Assembly (NCBI RefSeq): GCF_024213195.1
Contig: NZ_JANAVF010000011.1
Span: forward strand, 186,001-250,000
Direction: 5' to 3'
Length of the DNA: 64,000 nucleotides
From: Streptomyces sp. TBY4
Lineage (GTDB): Bacteria > Actinomycetota > Actinomycetes > Streptomycetales > Streptomycetaceae
In this document: positions 47,921 to 55,438 of the stretch, piece after piece
Layout: each line of letters begins with the position of its first letter
Numbering within the stretch: the first letter of the stretch is position 1
The notes under the pieces: generated by a model
The model's input: the letters and a program-made list of their open reading frames with translations, nothing else
The model's database searches: none
What the model was told of the DNA's origin: nothing
Made by a program: the position numbers and the translations under genes

Positions 47921-48610
47921 CTACGGGAACTCCCAGATCAGCACCTCGGAGGGCGATCCGGCGACCAGTTCGAGCTCAGGCTCGCCACTGATCCGCGCCG
48001 AGTCCCCGGGGCTCAGCTCCTCGTCCTCCCCGGCGGCCGTCCCGTCCAGCCGCAGGTCCCCCCGTACGACGTGCAGGTACGCCTGCCCGGCGGCCGGTAC
48101 GGAGATCCGCTCGCCCGCGCCCGGACGGCGTACGTGGAGCACGGCCCCGGCCGCGGGCACGGCGTAGGGCGTGCTGTCGGCGATCCCCCGGACCAGGGTG
48201 TACGAGGGCTCCCCGGCCGGACCGGCCGGGGCCAGCCACATCTGGACGAAGCGCAGCGGGCCGGGGCCGTCGTTGCGTTCCACGTGCCGGGTCCCGGACG
48301 CCGCGGCGAGGTGCTGCACGTCCCCCGGCCGCACCAGGGTGGCGGCGCCGGTGGCGTCCCGGTGGGTGAGCTCGCCCTCGGCCACCCAGGTCACGATCTC
48401 GGTGTGGCTGTGGGGATGCTCGTCGAAACCGGCGCCGGGGGCGAGGATCTCCTCGTTGCACGCCAGGACCGGGCCGAACCGCAGGTTGTCCGGGTCGTAG
48501 TGCGGGCCGAAGGAGAAGGCGTGCCGGGTGGTGATCCCGGTGGCGGCGCCCTCCGCTGCGTCGGCGTCCCCGCCCTCGTACCGGTCGGCGCCTCGGCGTA
48601 CATCAATCAT
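47921..48610 (-). CDS. pirin-family bicupin protein
   Basis: 229 residues from ATG, 7 nt after a TACCGT box on the minus strand (leaderless). First cupin: HAFSFGPHYDPDNLRFGPVL, then GFDEHPHSHTEIVTWVAEGE with the metal-binding His/Glu set. Second cupin is degenerate (GQAYLHVVRGDLRLDG). Similar to YhhW-type pirins, some of which oxidise flavonols. Function in this organism unknown. Confidence 0.85.
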   Translation of the reverse strand: MIDVRRGADRYEGGDADAAEGAATGITTRHAFSFGPHYDPDNLRFGPVLACNEEILAPGAGFDEHPHSHTEIVTWVAEGELTHRDATGAATLVRPGDVQHLAAASGTRHVERNDGPGPLRFVQMWLAPAGPAGEPSYTLVRGIADSTPYAVPAAGAVLHVRRPGAGERISVPAAGQAYLHVVRGDLRLDGTAAGEDEELSPGDSARISGEPELELVAGSPSEVLIWEFP

Positions 48611-48691
48611 GGGGGCCACGGTAGCCCCCGGGGCGCGGCCCGGGACGAGACCCGACTCCGCGCAGCCGTCCCGATAAGGCAGTCTTGTCAC

Positions 48692-49909
48692 GTGCCCCAA
48701 CCCGAACGTGAGCATTCACCCGCGGTCCACTCCGCGCATCCGGCTCCGCCCCATCCGCACTCGGCGACGCTGCGCCGGCTGGAGAAGTCCTCCGGCCGGC
48801 TCGCCGCGAACGCCATCGCGCGCATGGACGAGACGCTGTCGTGGTACCGGGCGATGCCGCCGGAGAACCGGTCCTGGATCGGCCTGGTCGCCCAGGCCGG
48901 CATCGCCGCGTTCACCGAGTGGTTCCGGCACCCGGAGACCCCGCAGGCGATCTCCACCGATGTCTTCGGGACGGCTCCGCGCGAGCTGACCCGGGCGATC
49001 ACCCTGCGTCAGACCGTCGAGATGGTGCGCACCACGATCGAGGTCATGGAGACCGCGATCGACGAGGTCGCGGCGCCCGGCGACGAGTCGATCCTGCGCG
49101 AGGCCCTGCTCGTCTACGCCCGGGAGATCGCCTTCGCGACCGCCCAGGTGTACGCCCAGGCCGCCGAGGCGCGCGGTGCGTGGGACGCCCGGCTGGAGTC
49201 CCTGGTGGTCAACGCGGTGCTGTCCGGGGAGGCCGACGAGGGCGCGCTGTCCCGGGCCGCGGCCCTGGGCTGGAACTCCCCCGAGCACGTGTGCGTGGTG
49301 CTGGGCACCGCTCCGGAGGGCGACAGCGAGCTGACGGTCGAGGCGATCCGGCGGGCGGCCCGGCACCACAAGCTGCAGGTGCTCACGGGTGTGCTGGGCG
49401 ACCGGCTCGTGGTCATCGCGGGCGGCAGCGACAATCCGATGCAGGTGGCGAAGTCGCTGATCGGGCCGTTCGCGGCGGGTGCGGTGGTCGCCGGCCCGGT
49501 GGTCCCGGACCTGCTGAACGCGACGAAGTCGGCGCAGGCCGCCGCGGCCGGGCTCAAGGCCTGCACGGCGTGGCAGGACGCGCCGAGGCCGGTGCTCGCG
49601 GACGATCTCCTGCCCGAACGCGCGATCGCCTCCGACCCTGCGGCCCGCGAGCAGCTGGTGGAGGAGATCTACAGACCGCTCGAAGAGGCCGGCTCGGCCC
49701 TGCTGGAAACGCTGAGTGTCTACCTGGAGCAGGCGAGCAGCCTCGAAGGAGCCGCCCGGATGCTGTTCGTACACCCGAACACCGTGCGCTACCGGCTCCG
49801 ACGTGTGACAGACGTCACCGGCTGGTCGCCCTCGGATGTCCGTTCTGCGTTCACGCTGCGAATCGCCCTGATCCTCGGGCGTCTGGCCGACGGCGATCCG
49901 CAGTCCTAA
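48692..49909 (+). CDS. fasR: PucR-type HTH regulator of fatty acid synthesis (FasR)
   Basis: 405 residues from GTG; a CAGTCT box lies 6 nt upstream with no ribosome site, so the mRNA may be leaderless. A helical N-terminal half (RLEKSSGRLAANAIARMDET, TLSWYRAMPPENRSWIGLVA) precedes a GGDEF-like middle and a C-terminal PucR HTH (LETLSVYLEQASSLEGAARM, LFVHPNTVRYRLRRVTDVTG). Its place directly upstream of fabD matches FasR of S. coelicolor, known to activate fabDHPF. Identification rests on family plus synteny. Confidence 0.88.
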   Translation: MPQPEREHSPAVHSAHPAPPHPHSATLRRLEKSSGRLAANAIARMDETLSWYRAMPPENRSWIGLVAQAGIAAFTEWFRHPETPQAISTDVFGTAPRELTRAITLRQTVEMVRTTIEVMETAIDEVAAPGDESILREALLVYAREIAFATAQVYAQAAEARGAWDARLESLVVNAVLSGEADEGALSRAAALGWNSPEHVCVVLGTAPEGDSELTVEAIRRAARHHKLQVLTGVLGDRLVVIAGGSDNPMQVAKSLIGPFAAGAVVAGPVVPDLLNATKSAQAAAAGLKACTAWQDAPRPVLADDLLPERAIASDPAAREQLVEEIYRPLEEAGSALLETLSVYLEQASSLEGAARMLFVHPNTVRYRLRRVTDVTGWSPSDVRSAFTLRIALILGRLADGDPQS

Positions 49910-49998
49910 GCTTTTGTCGGACATCAACAATTACCCCGATGGTTCTTCGTCCCTGTCCCCACGGGCGGCGCGGACCGAACACAAGAGAGAGTGTGAGG
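49910..49998 (+). promoter_or_regulatory. fabD promoter region with expected FasR site
   Basis: 89 bp between fasR and fabD, less GC-rich than the flanks at its start (AATTACCCCGATGG). In S. coelicolor FasR binds upstream of fabD; the site here is expected in this stretch but I cannot define it. AGAGAG near 49985-49990 is the fabD ribosome site. Confidence 0.5.
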
Positions 49999-50925
49999 GT
50001 GCTCGTACTCGTCGCTCCCGGCCAAGGCGCACAGACGCCCGGCTTCCTGACTCCCTGGCTCGAACTGCCCGGCGCCGCTGACCGCGTCGCCGGCTGGTCG
50101 GACGCCATCGGGCTCGACCTTGCCCACTACGGCACGAAGGCCGACGCGGACGAGATCCGCGACACGGCCGTCGCACAGCCCCTGCTGGTGGCCGCCGGCC
50201 TGCTCGCCGCGGCCGAACTGACCGCCCGGACCGGCCCGGGTGCCTTCGGCGCCACGGCCGGCCACAGCGTCGGCGAGATCACCGCCGCCGCGTACGCCGG
50301 CGTCCTGTCCGACGGGGACGCGCTGTCCTTCGTCCGCACCCGCGGACTCGCCATGGCCGAGGCCGCGGCGATCACCGCGACGGGCATGGCCGCCGTCCTC
50401 GGCGGGGACCCCGACGTGGTCGTGGCGCACCTGGAGAAGCTGGGTCTGACCCCGGCGAACGTCAACGGCGCGGGCCAGATCGTGGCCGCGGGAACCGTGG
50501 AGCAGATCGCGGCCCTGGAGGCCGAGAAGCCCGAGGGTTCCATGAAGGTCGTCGCCCTCAAGGTCGCGGGCGCCTTCCACACGCACCACATGGCTCCGGC
50601 CGTCGCCGGTCTGGAGGAGGCCGCGAAGGCCCTCTCCCCGGCCGACCCGGCGCTGACGTACGTATCGAACAAGGATGGTCAGGTCGTGACCACGGGCGCC
50701 GATGTCGTCGCCCGGCTGGTGGGCCAGGTGGCCAACCCGGTCCGCTGGGACCTGTGCATGGAGACGTTCGCCTCTCTGGGCGTCACCGGGATCGTCGAGC
50801 TGTCCCCCGGTGGCACCCTGACGGGTCTGGCCAAGCGCGCGCTGAAGGGCGTACCGGGCGTGGCGCTGAAGACCCCGGACGATCTCGACAAGGCCGCGGC
50901 GCTCGTCGCCGAGCACGCGGTCTGA
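49999..50925 (+). CDS. fabD: malonyl-CoA:ACP transacylase
   Basis: 308 residues from the GTG that sits 8 nt after GAGAG; a GTG two codons earlier is too close to that site. Start LVLVAPGQGAQTPGFLTPW is the oxyanion Gln motif; catalytic Ser is in ATAGHSVGEITAAAYAGVLS; Arg in FVRTRGLAMAEA; catalytic His in VAGAFHTHHMAPAV. Transfers malonate from CoA to ACP for fatty acid and possibly polyketide synthesis. First gene of the fab operon. Confidence 0.96.
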   Translation: MLVLVAPGQGAQTPGFLTPWLELPGAADRVAGWSDAIGLDLAHYGTKADADEIRDTAVAQPLLVAAGLLAAAELTARTGPGAFGATAGHSVGEITAAAYAGVLSDGDALSFVRTRGLAMAEAAAITATGMAAVLGGDPDVVVAHLEKLGLTPANVNGAGQIVAAGTVEQIAALEAEKPEGSMKVVALKVAGAFHTHHMAPAVAGLEEAAKALSPADPALTYVSNKDGQVVTTGADVVARLVGQVANPVRWDLCMETFASLGVTGIVELSPGGTLTGLAKRALKGVPGVALKTPDDLDKAAALVAEHAV

Positions 50926-50944
50926 GAGAAGGAGCCCACTCAGC

Positions 50945-51949
50945 ATGTCGAAGATCAAGCCTGCCAAGGGCTCCCCGTACGCCCGCATCCTCGGTGTCGG
51001 CGGCTACCGCCCGACCCGCGTGGTGCCGAACGAGGTCATCCTCGAAACCATCGACTCCTCCGACGAGTGGATCCGCTCCCGTTCCGGTATCGCGACGCGG
51101 CACTGGGCCTCTCCGCAGGAGACCGTCGCCGCGATGTCGGTGGAGGCCTCCGGCAAGGCCCTGGCCGACGCCGGGATCACCCCGGAGAAGATCGGCGCCG
51201 TGATCGTCTCGACGGTGTCGCACTTCAAGCAGACCCCGGCCGTGGCGACCGAGATCGCGCACCGCATCGGTGCGGGCAAGCCCGCCGCCTTCGACATCTC
51301 CGCGGGCTGCGCCGGGTTCGGCTACGGCCTGACCCTGGCCAAGGGCCTCGTGGTGGAAGGTTCCGCCGAGTACGTCCTCGTCATCGGCGTGGAGCGGCTC
51401 TCGGACCTGACCGACCTGGAGGACCGCGCGACGGCCTTCCTCTTCGGTGACGGAGCGGGCGCCGTGGTCGTCGGCCCCTCGGACGAGCCGGCCATCGGCC
51501 CCACGGTGTGGGGCTCGGAGGGCGACAAGTCGGAGACCATCAAGCAGACCGTGCCGTGGGACGAGTACCTCGGCAAGGACGGCGGCGAAAAGTTTCCCGC
51601 CATCACGCAGGAGGGTCAGGCGGTCTTCCGCTGGGCCGTCTTCGAGATGGCCAAGGTGGCCCAGCAGGCGCTCGACGCAGCCGGGATCACCGCCGATGAC
51701 CTGGACGTCTTCATCCCGCACCAGGCGAACATGCGGATCATCGACTCGATGGTGAAGACTCTGAAACTGCCGGAGCACGTCACGGTCGCCCGTGACGTCG
51801 AAACCACCGGCAACACCTCGGCCGCCTCGATCCCGCTCGCAATGGAGCGGCTCCTGGCGACCGGAGCGGCGAAGAGCGGCGACACCGCGCTCGTCATCGG
51901 CTTCGGGGCGGGACTCGTCTACGCCGCCACGGTCGTTACCCTCCCCTAG
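50945..51949 (+). CDS. fabH: beta-ketoacyl-ACP synthase III
   Basis: 334 residues from ATG, 19 nt after fabD, GAAGGAG upstream. Active Cys is C122 in FDISAGCAGFGYGLTLAKGL; His in VFIPHQANMRIIDSMV; Asn in ETTGNTSAASIPLAMERLLA; the FGDGAGAVVVGP loop is conserved. Starts fatty acid chains by condensing acyl-CoA primers with malonyl-ACP; in Streptomyces it prefers branched primers. Confidence 0.97.
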   Translation: MSKIKPAKGSPYARILGVGGYRPTRVVPNEVILETIDSSDEWIRSRSGIATRHWASPQETVAAMSVEASGKALADAGITPEKIGAVIVSTVSHFKQTPAVATEIAHRIGAGKPAAFDISAGCAGFGYGLTLAKGLVVEGSAEYVLVIGVERLSDLTDLEDRATAFLFGDGAGAVVVGPSDEPAIGPTVWGSEGDKSETIKQTVPWDEYLGKDGGEKFPAITQEGQAVFRWAVFEMAKVAQQALDAAGITADDLDVFIPHQANMRIIDSMVKTLKLPEHVTVARDVETTGNTSAASIPLAMERLLATGAAKSGDTALVIGFGAGLVYAATVVTLP

Positions 51950-52011
51950 GACCCGGGATCCACATCCCGGGTTCCGTTTGACCCCCAGCTAGCTATAGAA
52001 GGAGCGCCAAC

Positions 52012-52260
52012 ATGGCCTTCACCCAGGAAGAAATCGTCGAAGGTCTCGCGGAGATCGTCAACGAGATCGCCGGCATTCCGGTCGAGGACGTCCAGCTCGA
52101 GAAGTCCTTCACCGACGACCTGGACGTCGACTCGCTGTCCATGGTCGAGGTCGTCGTCGCCGCCGAAGAGCGCTTCGAGGTGAAGATCCCGGACGAGGAC
52201 GTCAAGGGTCTCAAGACCGTCGGCGACGCCGCGAGCTACATCGCCAAGCACCAGGCCTGA
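52012..52260 (+). CDS. acpP: acyl carrier protein
   Basis: 82 residues from ATG with AGAAGGAGCG upstream. The phosphopantetheine site is S41 in FTDDLDVDSLSMVEVVVAAE. Acidic four-helix protein of normal length. It carries growing acyl chains for the fab operon enzymes on either side. The 62-nt gap after fabH holds a CCCGGGATCCACATCCCGGG hairpin that could tune the high expression needed for ACP. Confidence 0.97.
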   Translation: MAFTQEEIVEGLAEIVNEIAGIPVEDVQLEKSFTDDLDVDSLSMVEVVVAAEERFEVKIPDEDVKGLKTVGDAASYIAKHQA

Positions 52261-52336
52261 GCCTGACGAGCGTTTGTCGCCACCCCGCGGTGGCGCCGTG
52301 ACAATTCACCCCCTGAAACGTGGAGAAAGAATTCCT

Positions 52337-53602
52337 GTGAGCCCGACCAATCGCACCGTGGTCGTCACCGGTATCGGCGCAACCACTCCGCTGGGTGGCG
52401 ACAGCGCTTCGACCTGGGAAGGTCTGCTCGCCGGCCGTTCCGGCGTAAAGCCTCTCGAAGGTGAGCGCTTCGCCGAACTCCCGGTCCGCATCGCCGCCAC
52501 CGTCGCAGTGGACCCGAGCGAGGTCCTCCCCCGGCCGCTGGCCCGCAAGCTGGACCGCTCGGCCCAGTTCGCGATCATCGCGGCCCGCGAGGCGTGGGCC
52601 GACGCCGGTTACACCGCCCCGGCGGGCGAGGACGCGTCCATCGCGCCCGAGCGCCTGGGCACGGTCATCGCCTCCGGCATCGGCGGCGTGACCACCCTGC
52701 TCGACCAGTACGACGTACTGAAGGAAAAGGGTGTGCGCCGGGTCTCCCCGCACACCGTCCCCATGCTCATGCCCAACGGCCCGTCGGCCAACGTCGGCCT
52801 GGAGGTCAACGCCCGCGCGGGCGTGCACACTCCGGTCAGCGCCTGCGCGTCCGGCGCCGAGGCCATCGGCTACGCCGTCGAGATGATCCGTACCGGCCGT
52901 GCCGACGTGGTCGTCGCCGGCGGTACCGAGGCGGCGATCCACCCGCTGCCGATCGCGGCCTTCGCCAACATGATGGCGATGTCCAAGAACAACGAGAACC
53001 CGACCACGGCCTCCCGTCCGTACGACAAGGCCCGTGACGGCTTCGTCCTCGGCGAGGGTGCGGGCGTCGTGGTCCTGGAGTCCGCCGAGCACGCCGCCGC
53101 GCGCGGCGCCCGGGTCTACTGCGAGGTGCTGGGCCAGGGCCTGTCCGCGGACAGCCACCACATCGCGCAGCCGGAGCCGACCGGCCGCGGTGTGTCGGCC
53201 GCCCTGCAGAACCTGCTCGACAACACGGGTCTGGACCCGGCCGAGCTGGTCCACGTGAACGCGCACGCCACGTCCACCCCGCAGGGTGACACGGCCGAGC
53301 TGAAGGCCCTGCGCAAGGTGCTGGGCGACGACCTCGACCACATCGCGATCTCGGCCACGAAGTCGATGACCGGCCACCTCCTGGGTGGCGCGGGCGGCAT
53401 CGAGACGGTCGCGACGGTGCTGGCGCTGTACCACCGCCTCGCGCCGCCGACGATCAACCTCGACGACATCGACGAGGACATCGACGCGGACATCGTGCGC
53501 GACGAGCCCCGCAAGCTCCCGGCCGAAGGCCCGATCTCCGCGATCAACAACTCCTTCGGTTTCGGCGGCCACAACGTCTCGCTGGCGTTCCGCACCGTCT
53601 GA
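52337..53602 (+). CDS. fabF: beta-ketoacyl-ACP synthase II
   Basis: 421 residues from GTG (GGAGAAAG upstream). Catalytic Cys is C170 in HTPVSACASGAEAIGYAVEM; the two His are in VNAHATSTPQGDTAEL and SATKSMTGHLLGGAGGIETV, with the conserved Lys in the latter; the NSFGFGGHNVSLAF end is typical. Extends acyl-ACP by condensation with malonyl-ACP. Last gene of the fab operon, followed by a strong terminator. Confidence 0.97.
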   Translation: MSPTNRTVVVTGIGATTPLGGDSASTWEGLLAGRSGVKPLEGERFAELPVRIAATVAVDPSEVLPRPLARKLDRSAQFAIIAAREAWADAGYTAPAGEDASIAPERLGTVIASGIGGVTTLLDQYDVLKEKGVRRVSPHTVPMLMPNGPSANVGLEVNARAGVHTPVSACASGAEAIGYAVEMIRTGRADVVVAGGTEAAIHPLPIAAFANMMAMSKNNENPTTASRPYDKARDGFVLGEGAGVVVLESAEHAAARGARVYCEVLGQGLSADSHHIAQPEPTGRGVSAALQNLLDNTGLDPAELVHVNAHATSTPQGDTAELKALRKVLGDDLDHIAISATKSMTGHLLGGAGGIETVATVLALYHRLAPPTINLDDIDEDIDADIVRDEPRKLPAEGPISAINNSFGFGGHNVSLAFRTV

Positions 53603-53624
53603 GCCCCCCCCCTTTGCGCCTAAA

Positions 53625-53661
53625 CCGAAGGCCCACCCGGATGATCCGGGTGGGCCTTCGG
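53625..53661. terminator. fab operon terminator
   Basis: CCGAAGGCCCACCCGGAT (53625-53642) pairs perfectly with 53644-53661. Convergent with the DUF3145 gene, so it serves both strands. Confidence 0.85.
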
Positions 53662-53672
53662 CGTGTCGGGCC

Positions 53673-54167
53673 TCAGACCACCTGGTGGAGCCAGCGGACC
53701 GGGGCGCCCTCGCCCGCGTAGCGGAAGGGTTCGAGCTCGTCGTCCCAGGGTTTGCCGAGCAGTTTGGCGATCTCCTCCTCCAGGTCCGTCTCGCCGTGCG
53801 CGGACCGGGCGAGGGCGGCGCGCAGCCGGTCCTCGGGGATCAGGATGTCGCCGTGCATGCCGGTGACGGCGTGGAAGATGCCCAGGTGCGGGGTGGAGCT
53901 GTAGCGCTCGCCCTCGGCGGTCGGACAGGGTTCCGCGGTCACTTCGAAGCGCAGCAGGTGCCAGCCGCGCAGCGCGGAGGCGAGTTTCGATGCGGTGCCC
54001 GCCTCGGCCTGCCAGGAGAACTCGGCTCTCCAGGTGCCCGGGGAGGCGGGCTGACGGATCCAGTCGAGGTTCACCCGCACCCCGAGCACCCCCGCAACAG
54101 CCCATTCCACGTGCGGGCAGAGCGCGCGCGGTGCGGAGTGCACGTACAGGACTCCACGTGTCGTCAC
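53673..54167 (-). CDS. DUF3145 family protein
   Basis: 164 residues from GTG with ACTGGAGGTCCCG upstream. TTRGVLYVHSAPRALCPHVE, WAVAGVLGVRVNLDWIRQPA and RYSSTPHLGIFHAVTGMHGD identify the actinobacterial DUF3145 family, which lies next to fabF in Streptomyces, as here. No membrane segment or known catalytic site. A link to fatty acid synthesis is suggested by location only. Confidence 0.85.
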   Translation of the reverse strand: MTTRGVLYVHSAPRALCPHVEWAVAGVLGVRVNLDWIRQPASPGTWRAEFSWQAEAGTASKLASALRGWHLLRFEVTAEPCPTAEGERYSSTPHLGIFHAVTGMHGDILIPEDRLRAALARSAHGETDLEEEIAKLLGKPWDDELEPFRYAGEGAPVRWLHQVV

Positions 54168-54417
54168 CGGGACCTCCAGTGTGGGACGAGGTCGGGAATA
54201 AACTCCAGAAAACGGACAGTATGTGACGTGATGTAATGTAACGGAAATTATTTGACATTGCGTTGCGGGACTTGCGGCCGAAACGCCACGGGAAAAAGCT
54301 ACCGTGCGCCGGGGGTCATGGTGTGACGTACGGTCGCTCCGAGGCCCGCAAACACAGAGCATTCACTCAGCAGGACGCCCCCGAATGACGCGGGGGCGAC
54401 GAGGAGGGACCGCCCGC
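54168..54417. promoter_or_regulatory. AT-rich divergent promoter region
   Basis: 250 bp without a gene. 54195-54260 is strikingly AT-rich for this genome (ATGTGACGTGATGTAATGTA and GGAAATTATTTGACATTGCG). It contains a TTGACA at 54252-54257 and several GATGTAATGTAAC-like direct repeats. It separates the DUF3145 gene from the GDSL lipoprotein gene. Exact promoters not assigned. Confidence 0.5.
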
Positions 54418-55329
54418 ATGCGCACCACCGCCCCACGCCGCCGCGCGCGTCGGACCTCCGCGGGCGCTGGTGCGGGTACGGCGGCCGCCCTGCTGGCCCT
54501 GGCGGCGGCCGCGCTGACCGGGTGTTCGGCGGACGCTCCGAAGGCCGGCGGCGAACGCGGGGCGCAGGCGGCCCCGCGCTGGAACACCGCGCCGGCCTCG
54601 GTCGCCGCCGTGGGCGACTCCATCACGCGCGGTTTCGACGCCTGTTCGGTGCTGGCCGACTGTCCGGAGGCCTCCTGGGCCACCGGTGACGACCCCGAGG
54701 TGCGTTCGCTGGCGGCCCGGCTGCTCGGGGAGGCCGCGGTGCCCGCGCGCAGCTGGAACTACGCGGTGACCGGCTCCCGGATGGCGGACCTGCCGGGTCA
54801 GCTGGCCTCGGCGGCCGAGCACAGGCCGGGCCTGGTCACGGTGATGGTGGGCTCGAACGACGCCTGCCGGCCCTCGCCTTCGTCGATGACTCCGGTGGCC
54901 GCCTTCCGCACCGGTTTCGAGAAGGCGCTGGCCGGTCTGCGGGCGGCCTCGCCGGATTCGCAGGTGTACGTCTCCAGCGTCCCGGACCTCCAGCGGCTGT
55001 GGGAACAGGGCAAGGACGACCCGATGGTGCGCCAGGTGTGGAAGCTGGGCATCTGCCAGTCGATGCTCGCCGATCCGACCTCCGCGGCCGCCGGCGCGAC
55101 GGCCCGGCGGGAGCAGGTGCGGGCGCGCGTGGTCGAGTACAACGAGGTGCTGCGCGAGGTCTGCGCGAAGGACGAGCTGTGCCGCTACGACGGCGGCGCG
55201 GTGTTCCAGTACCCCTTCTCGGCGGAGCAGTTGAGCCGCTGGGACTGGTTCCATCCGGGCAAGGGCGGGCAGGCGCGGCTCGCGGAACTGGCGCACCGAC
55301 AGGTGACCTCCGCCGAGCCTCCGCGTTGA
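54418..55329 (+). CDS. SGNH/GDSL-family hydrolase, lipoprotein
   Basis: 303 residues from ATG with GAGGAGGG upstream. A basic start (RTTAPRRRARRTSAG) and hydrophobic core AAALLALAAAALTGCSAD form a lipoprotein signal with lipobox LTGC. SGNH motifs: block I AAVGDSITRGFDACSVLA (Ser), block III VMVGSNDACRPS (Asn), and block V WDWFHPGKGGQARLAEL (Asp/His). An exported esterase or lipase anchored to the membrane. Four to six Cys may form disulfides. Confidence 0.85.
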   Translation: MRTTAPRRRARRTSAGAGAGTAAALLALAAAALTGCSADAPKAGGERGAQAAPRWNTAPASVAAVGDSITRGFDACSVLADCPEASWATGDDPEVRSLAARLLGEAAVPARSWNYAVTGSRMADLPGQLASAAEHRPGLVTVMVGSNDACRPSPSSMTPVAAFRTGFEKALAGLRAASPDSQVYVSSVPDLQRLWEQGKDDPMVRQVWKLGICQSMLADPTSAAAGATARREQVRARVVEYNEVLREVCAKDELCRYDGGAVFQYPFSAEQLSRWDWFHPGKGGQARLAELAHRQVTSAEPPR

Positions 55330-55346
55330 CGCGCTGGGAACGGATC

Positions 55347-55382
55347 GGACCGGGGGCGGGTGTCAGGGCCCGCCCCCGGTCC
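55347..55382. terminator. bidirectional terminator
   Basis: GGACCGGGGGCGGG (55347-55360) pairs perfectly with CCCGCCCCCGGTCC (55369-55382), loop 8 nt. It lies between the convergent GDSL and beta-glucosidase genes. Confidence 0.8.
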
Positions 55383-55438
55383 AGTTCGTGTGATCACCAC
55401 GGCTCGCCGGTCAGCTCAGCACGGGTGATTTCCGGCCA

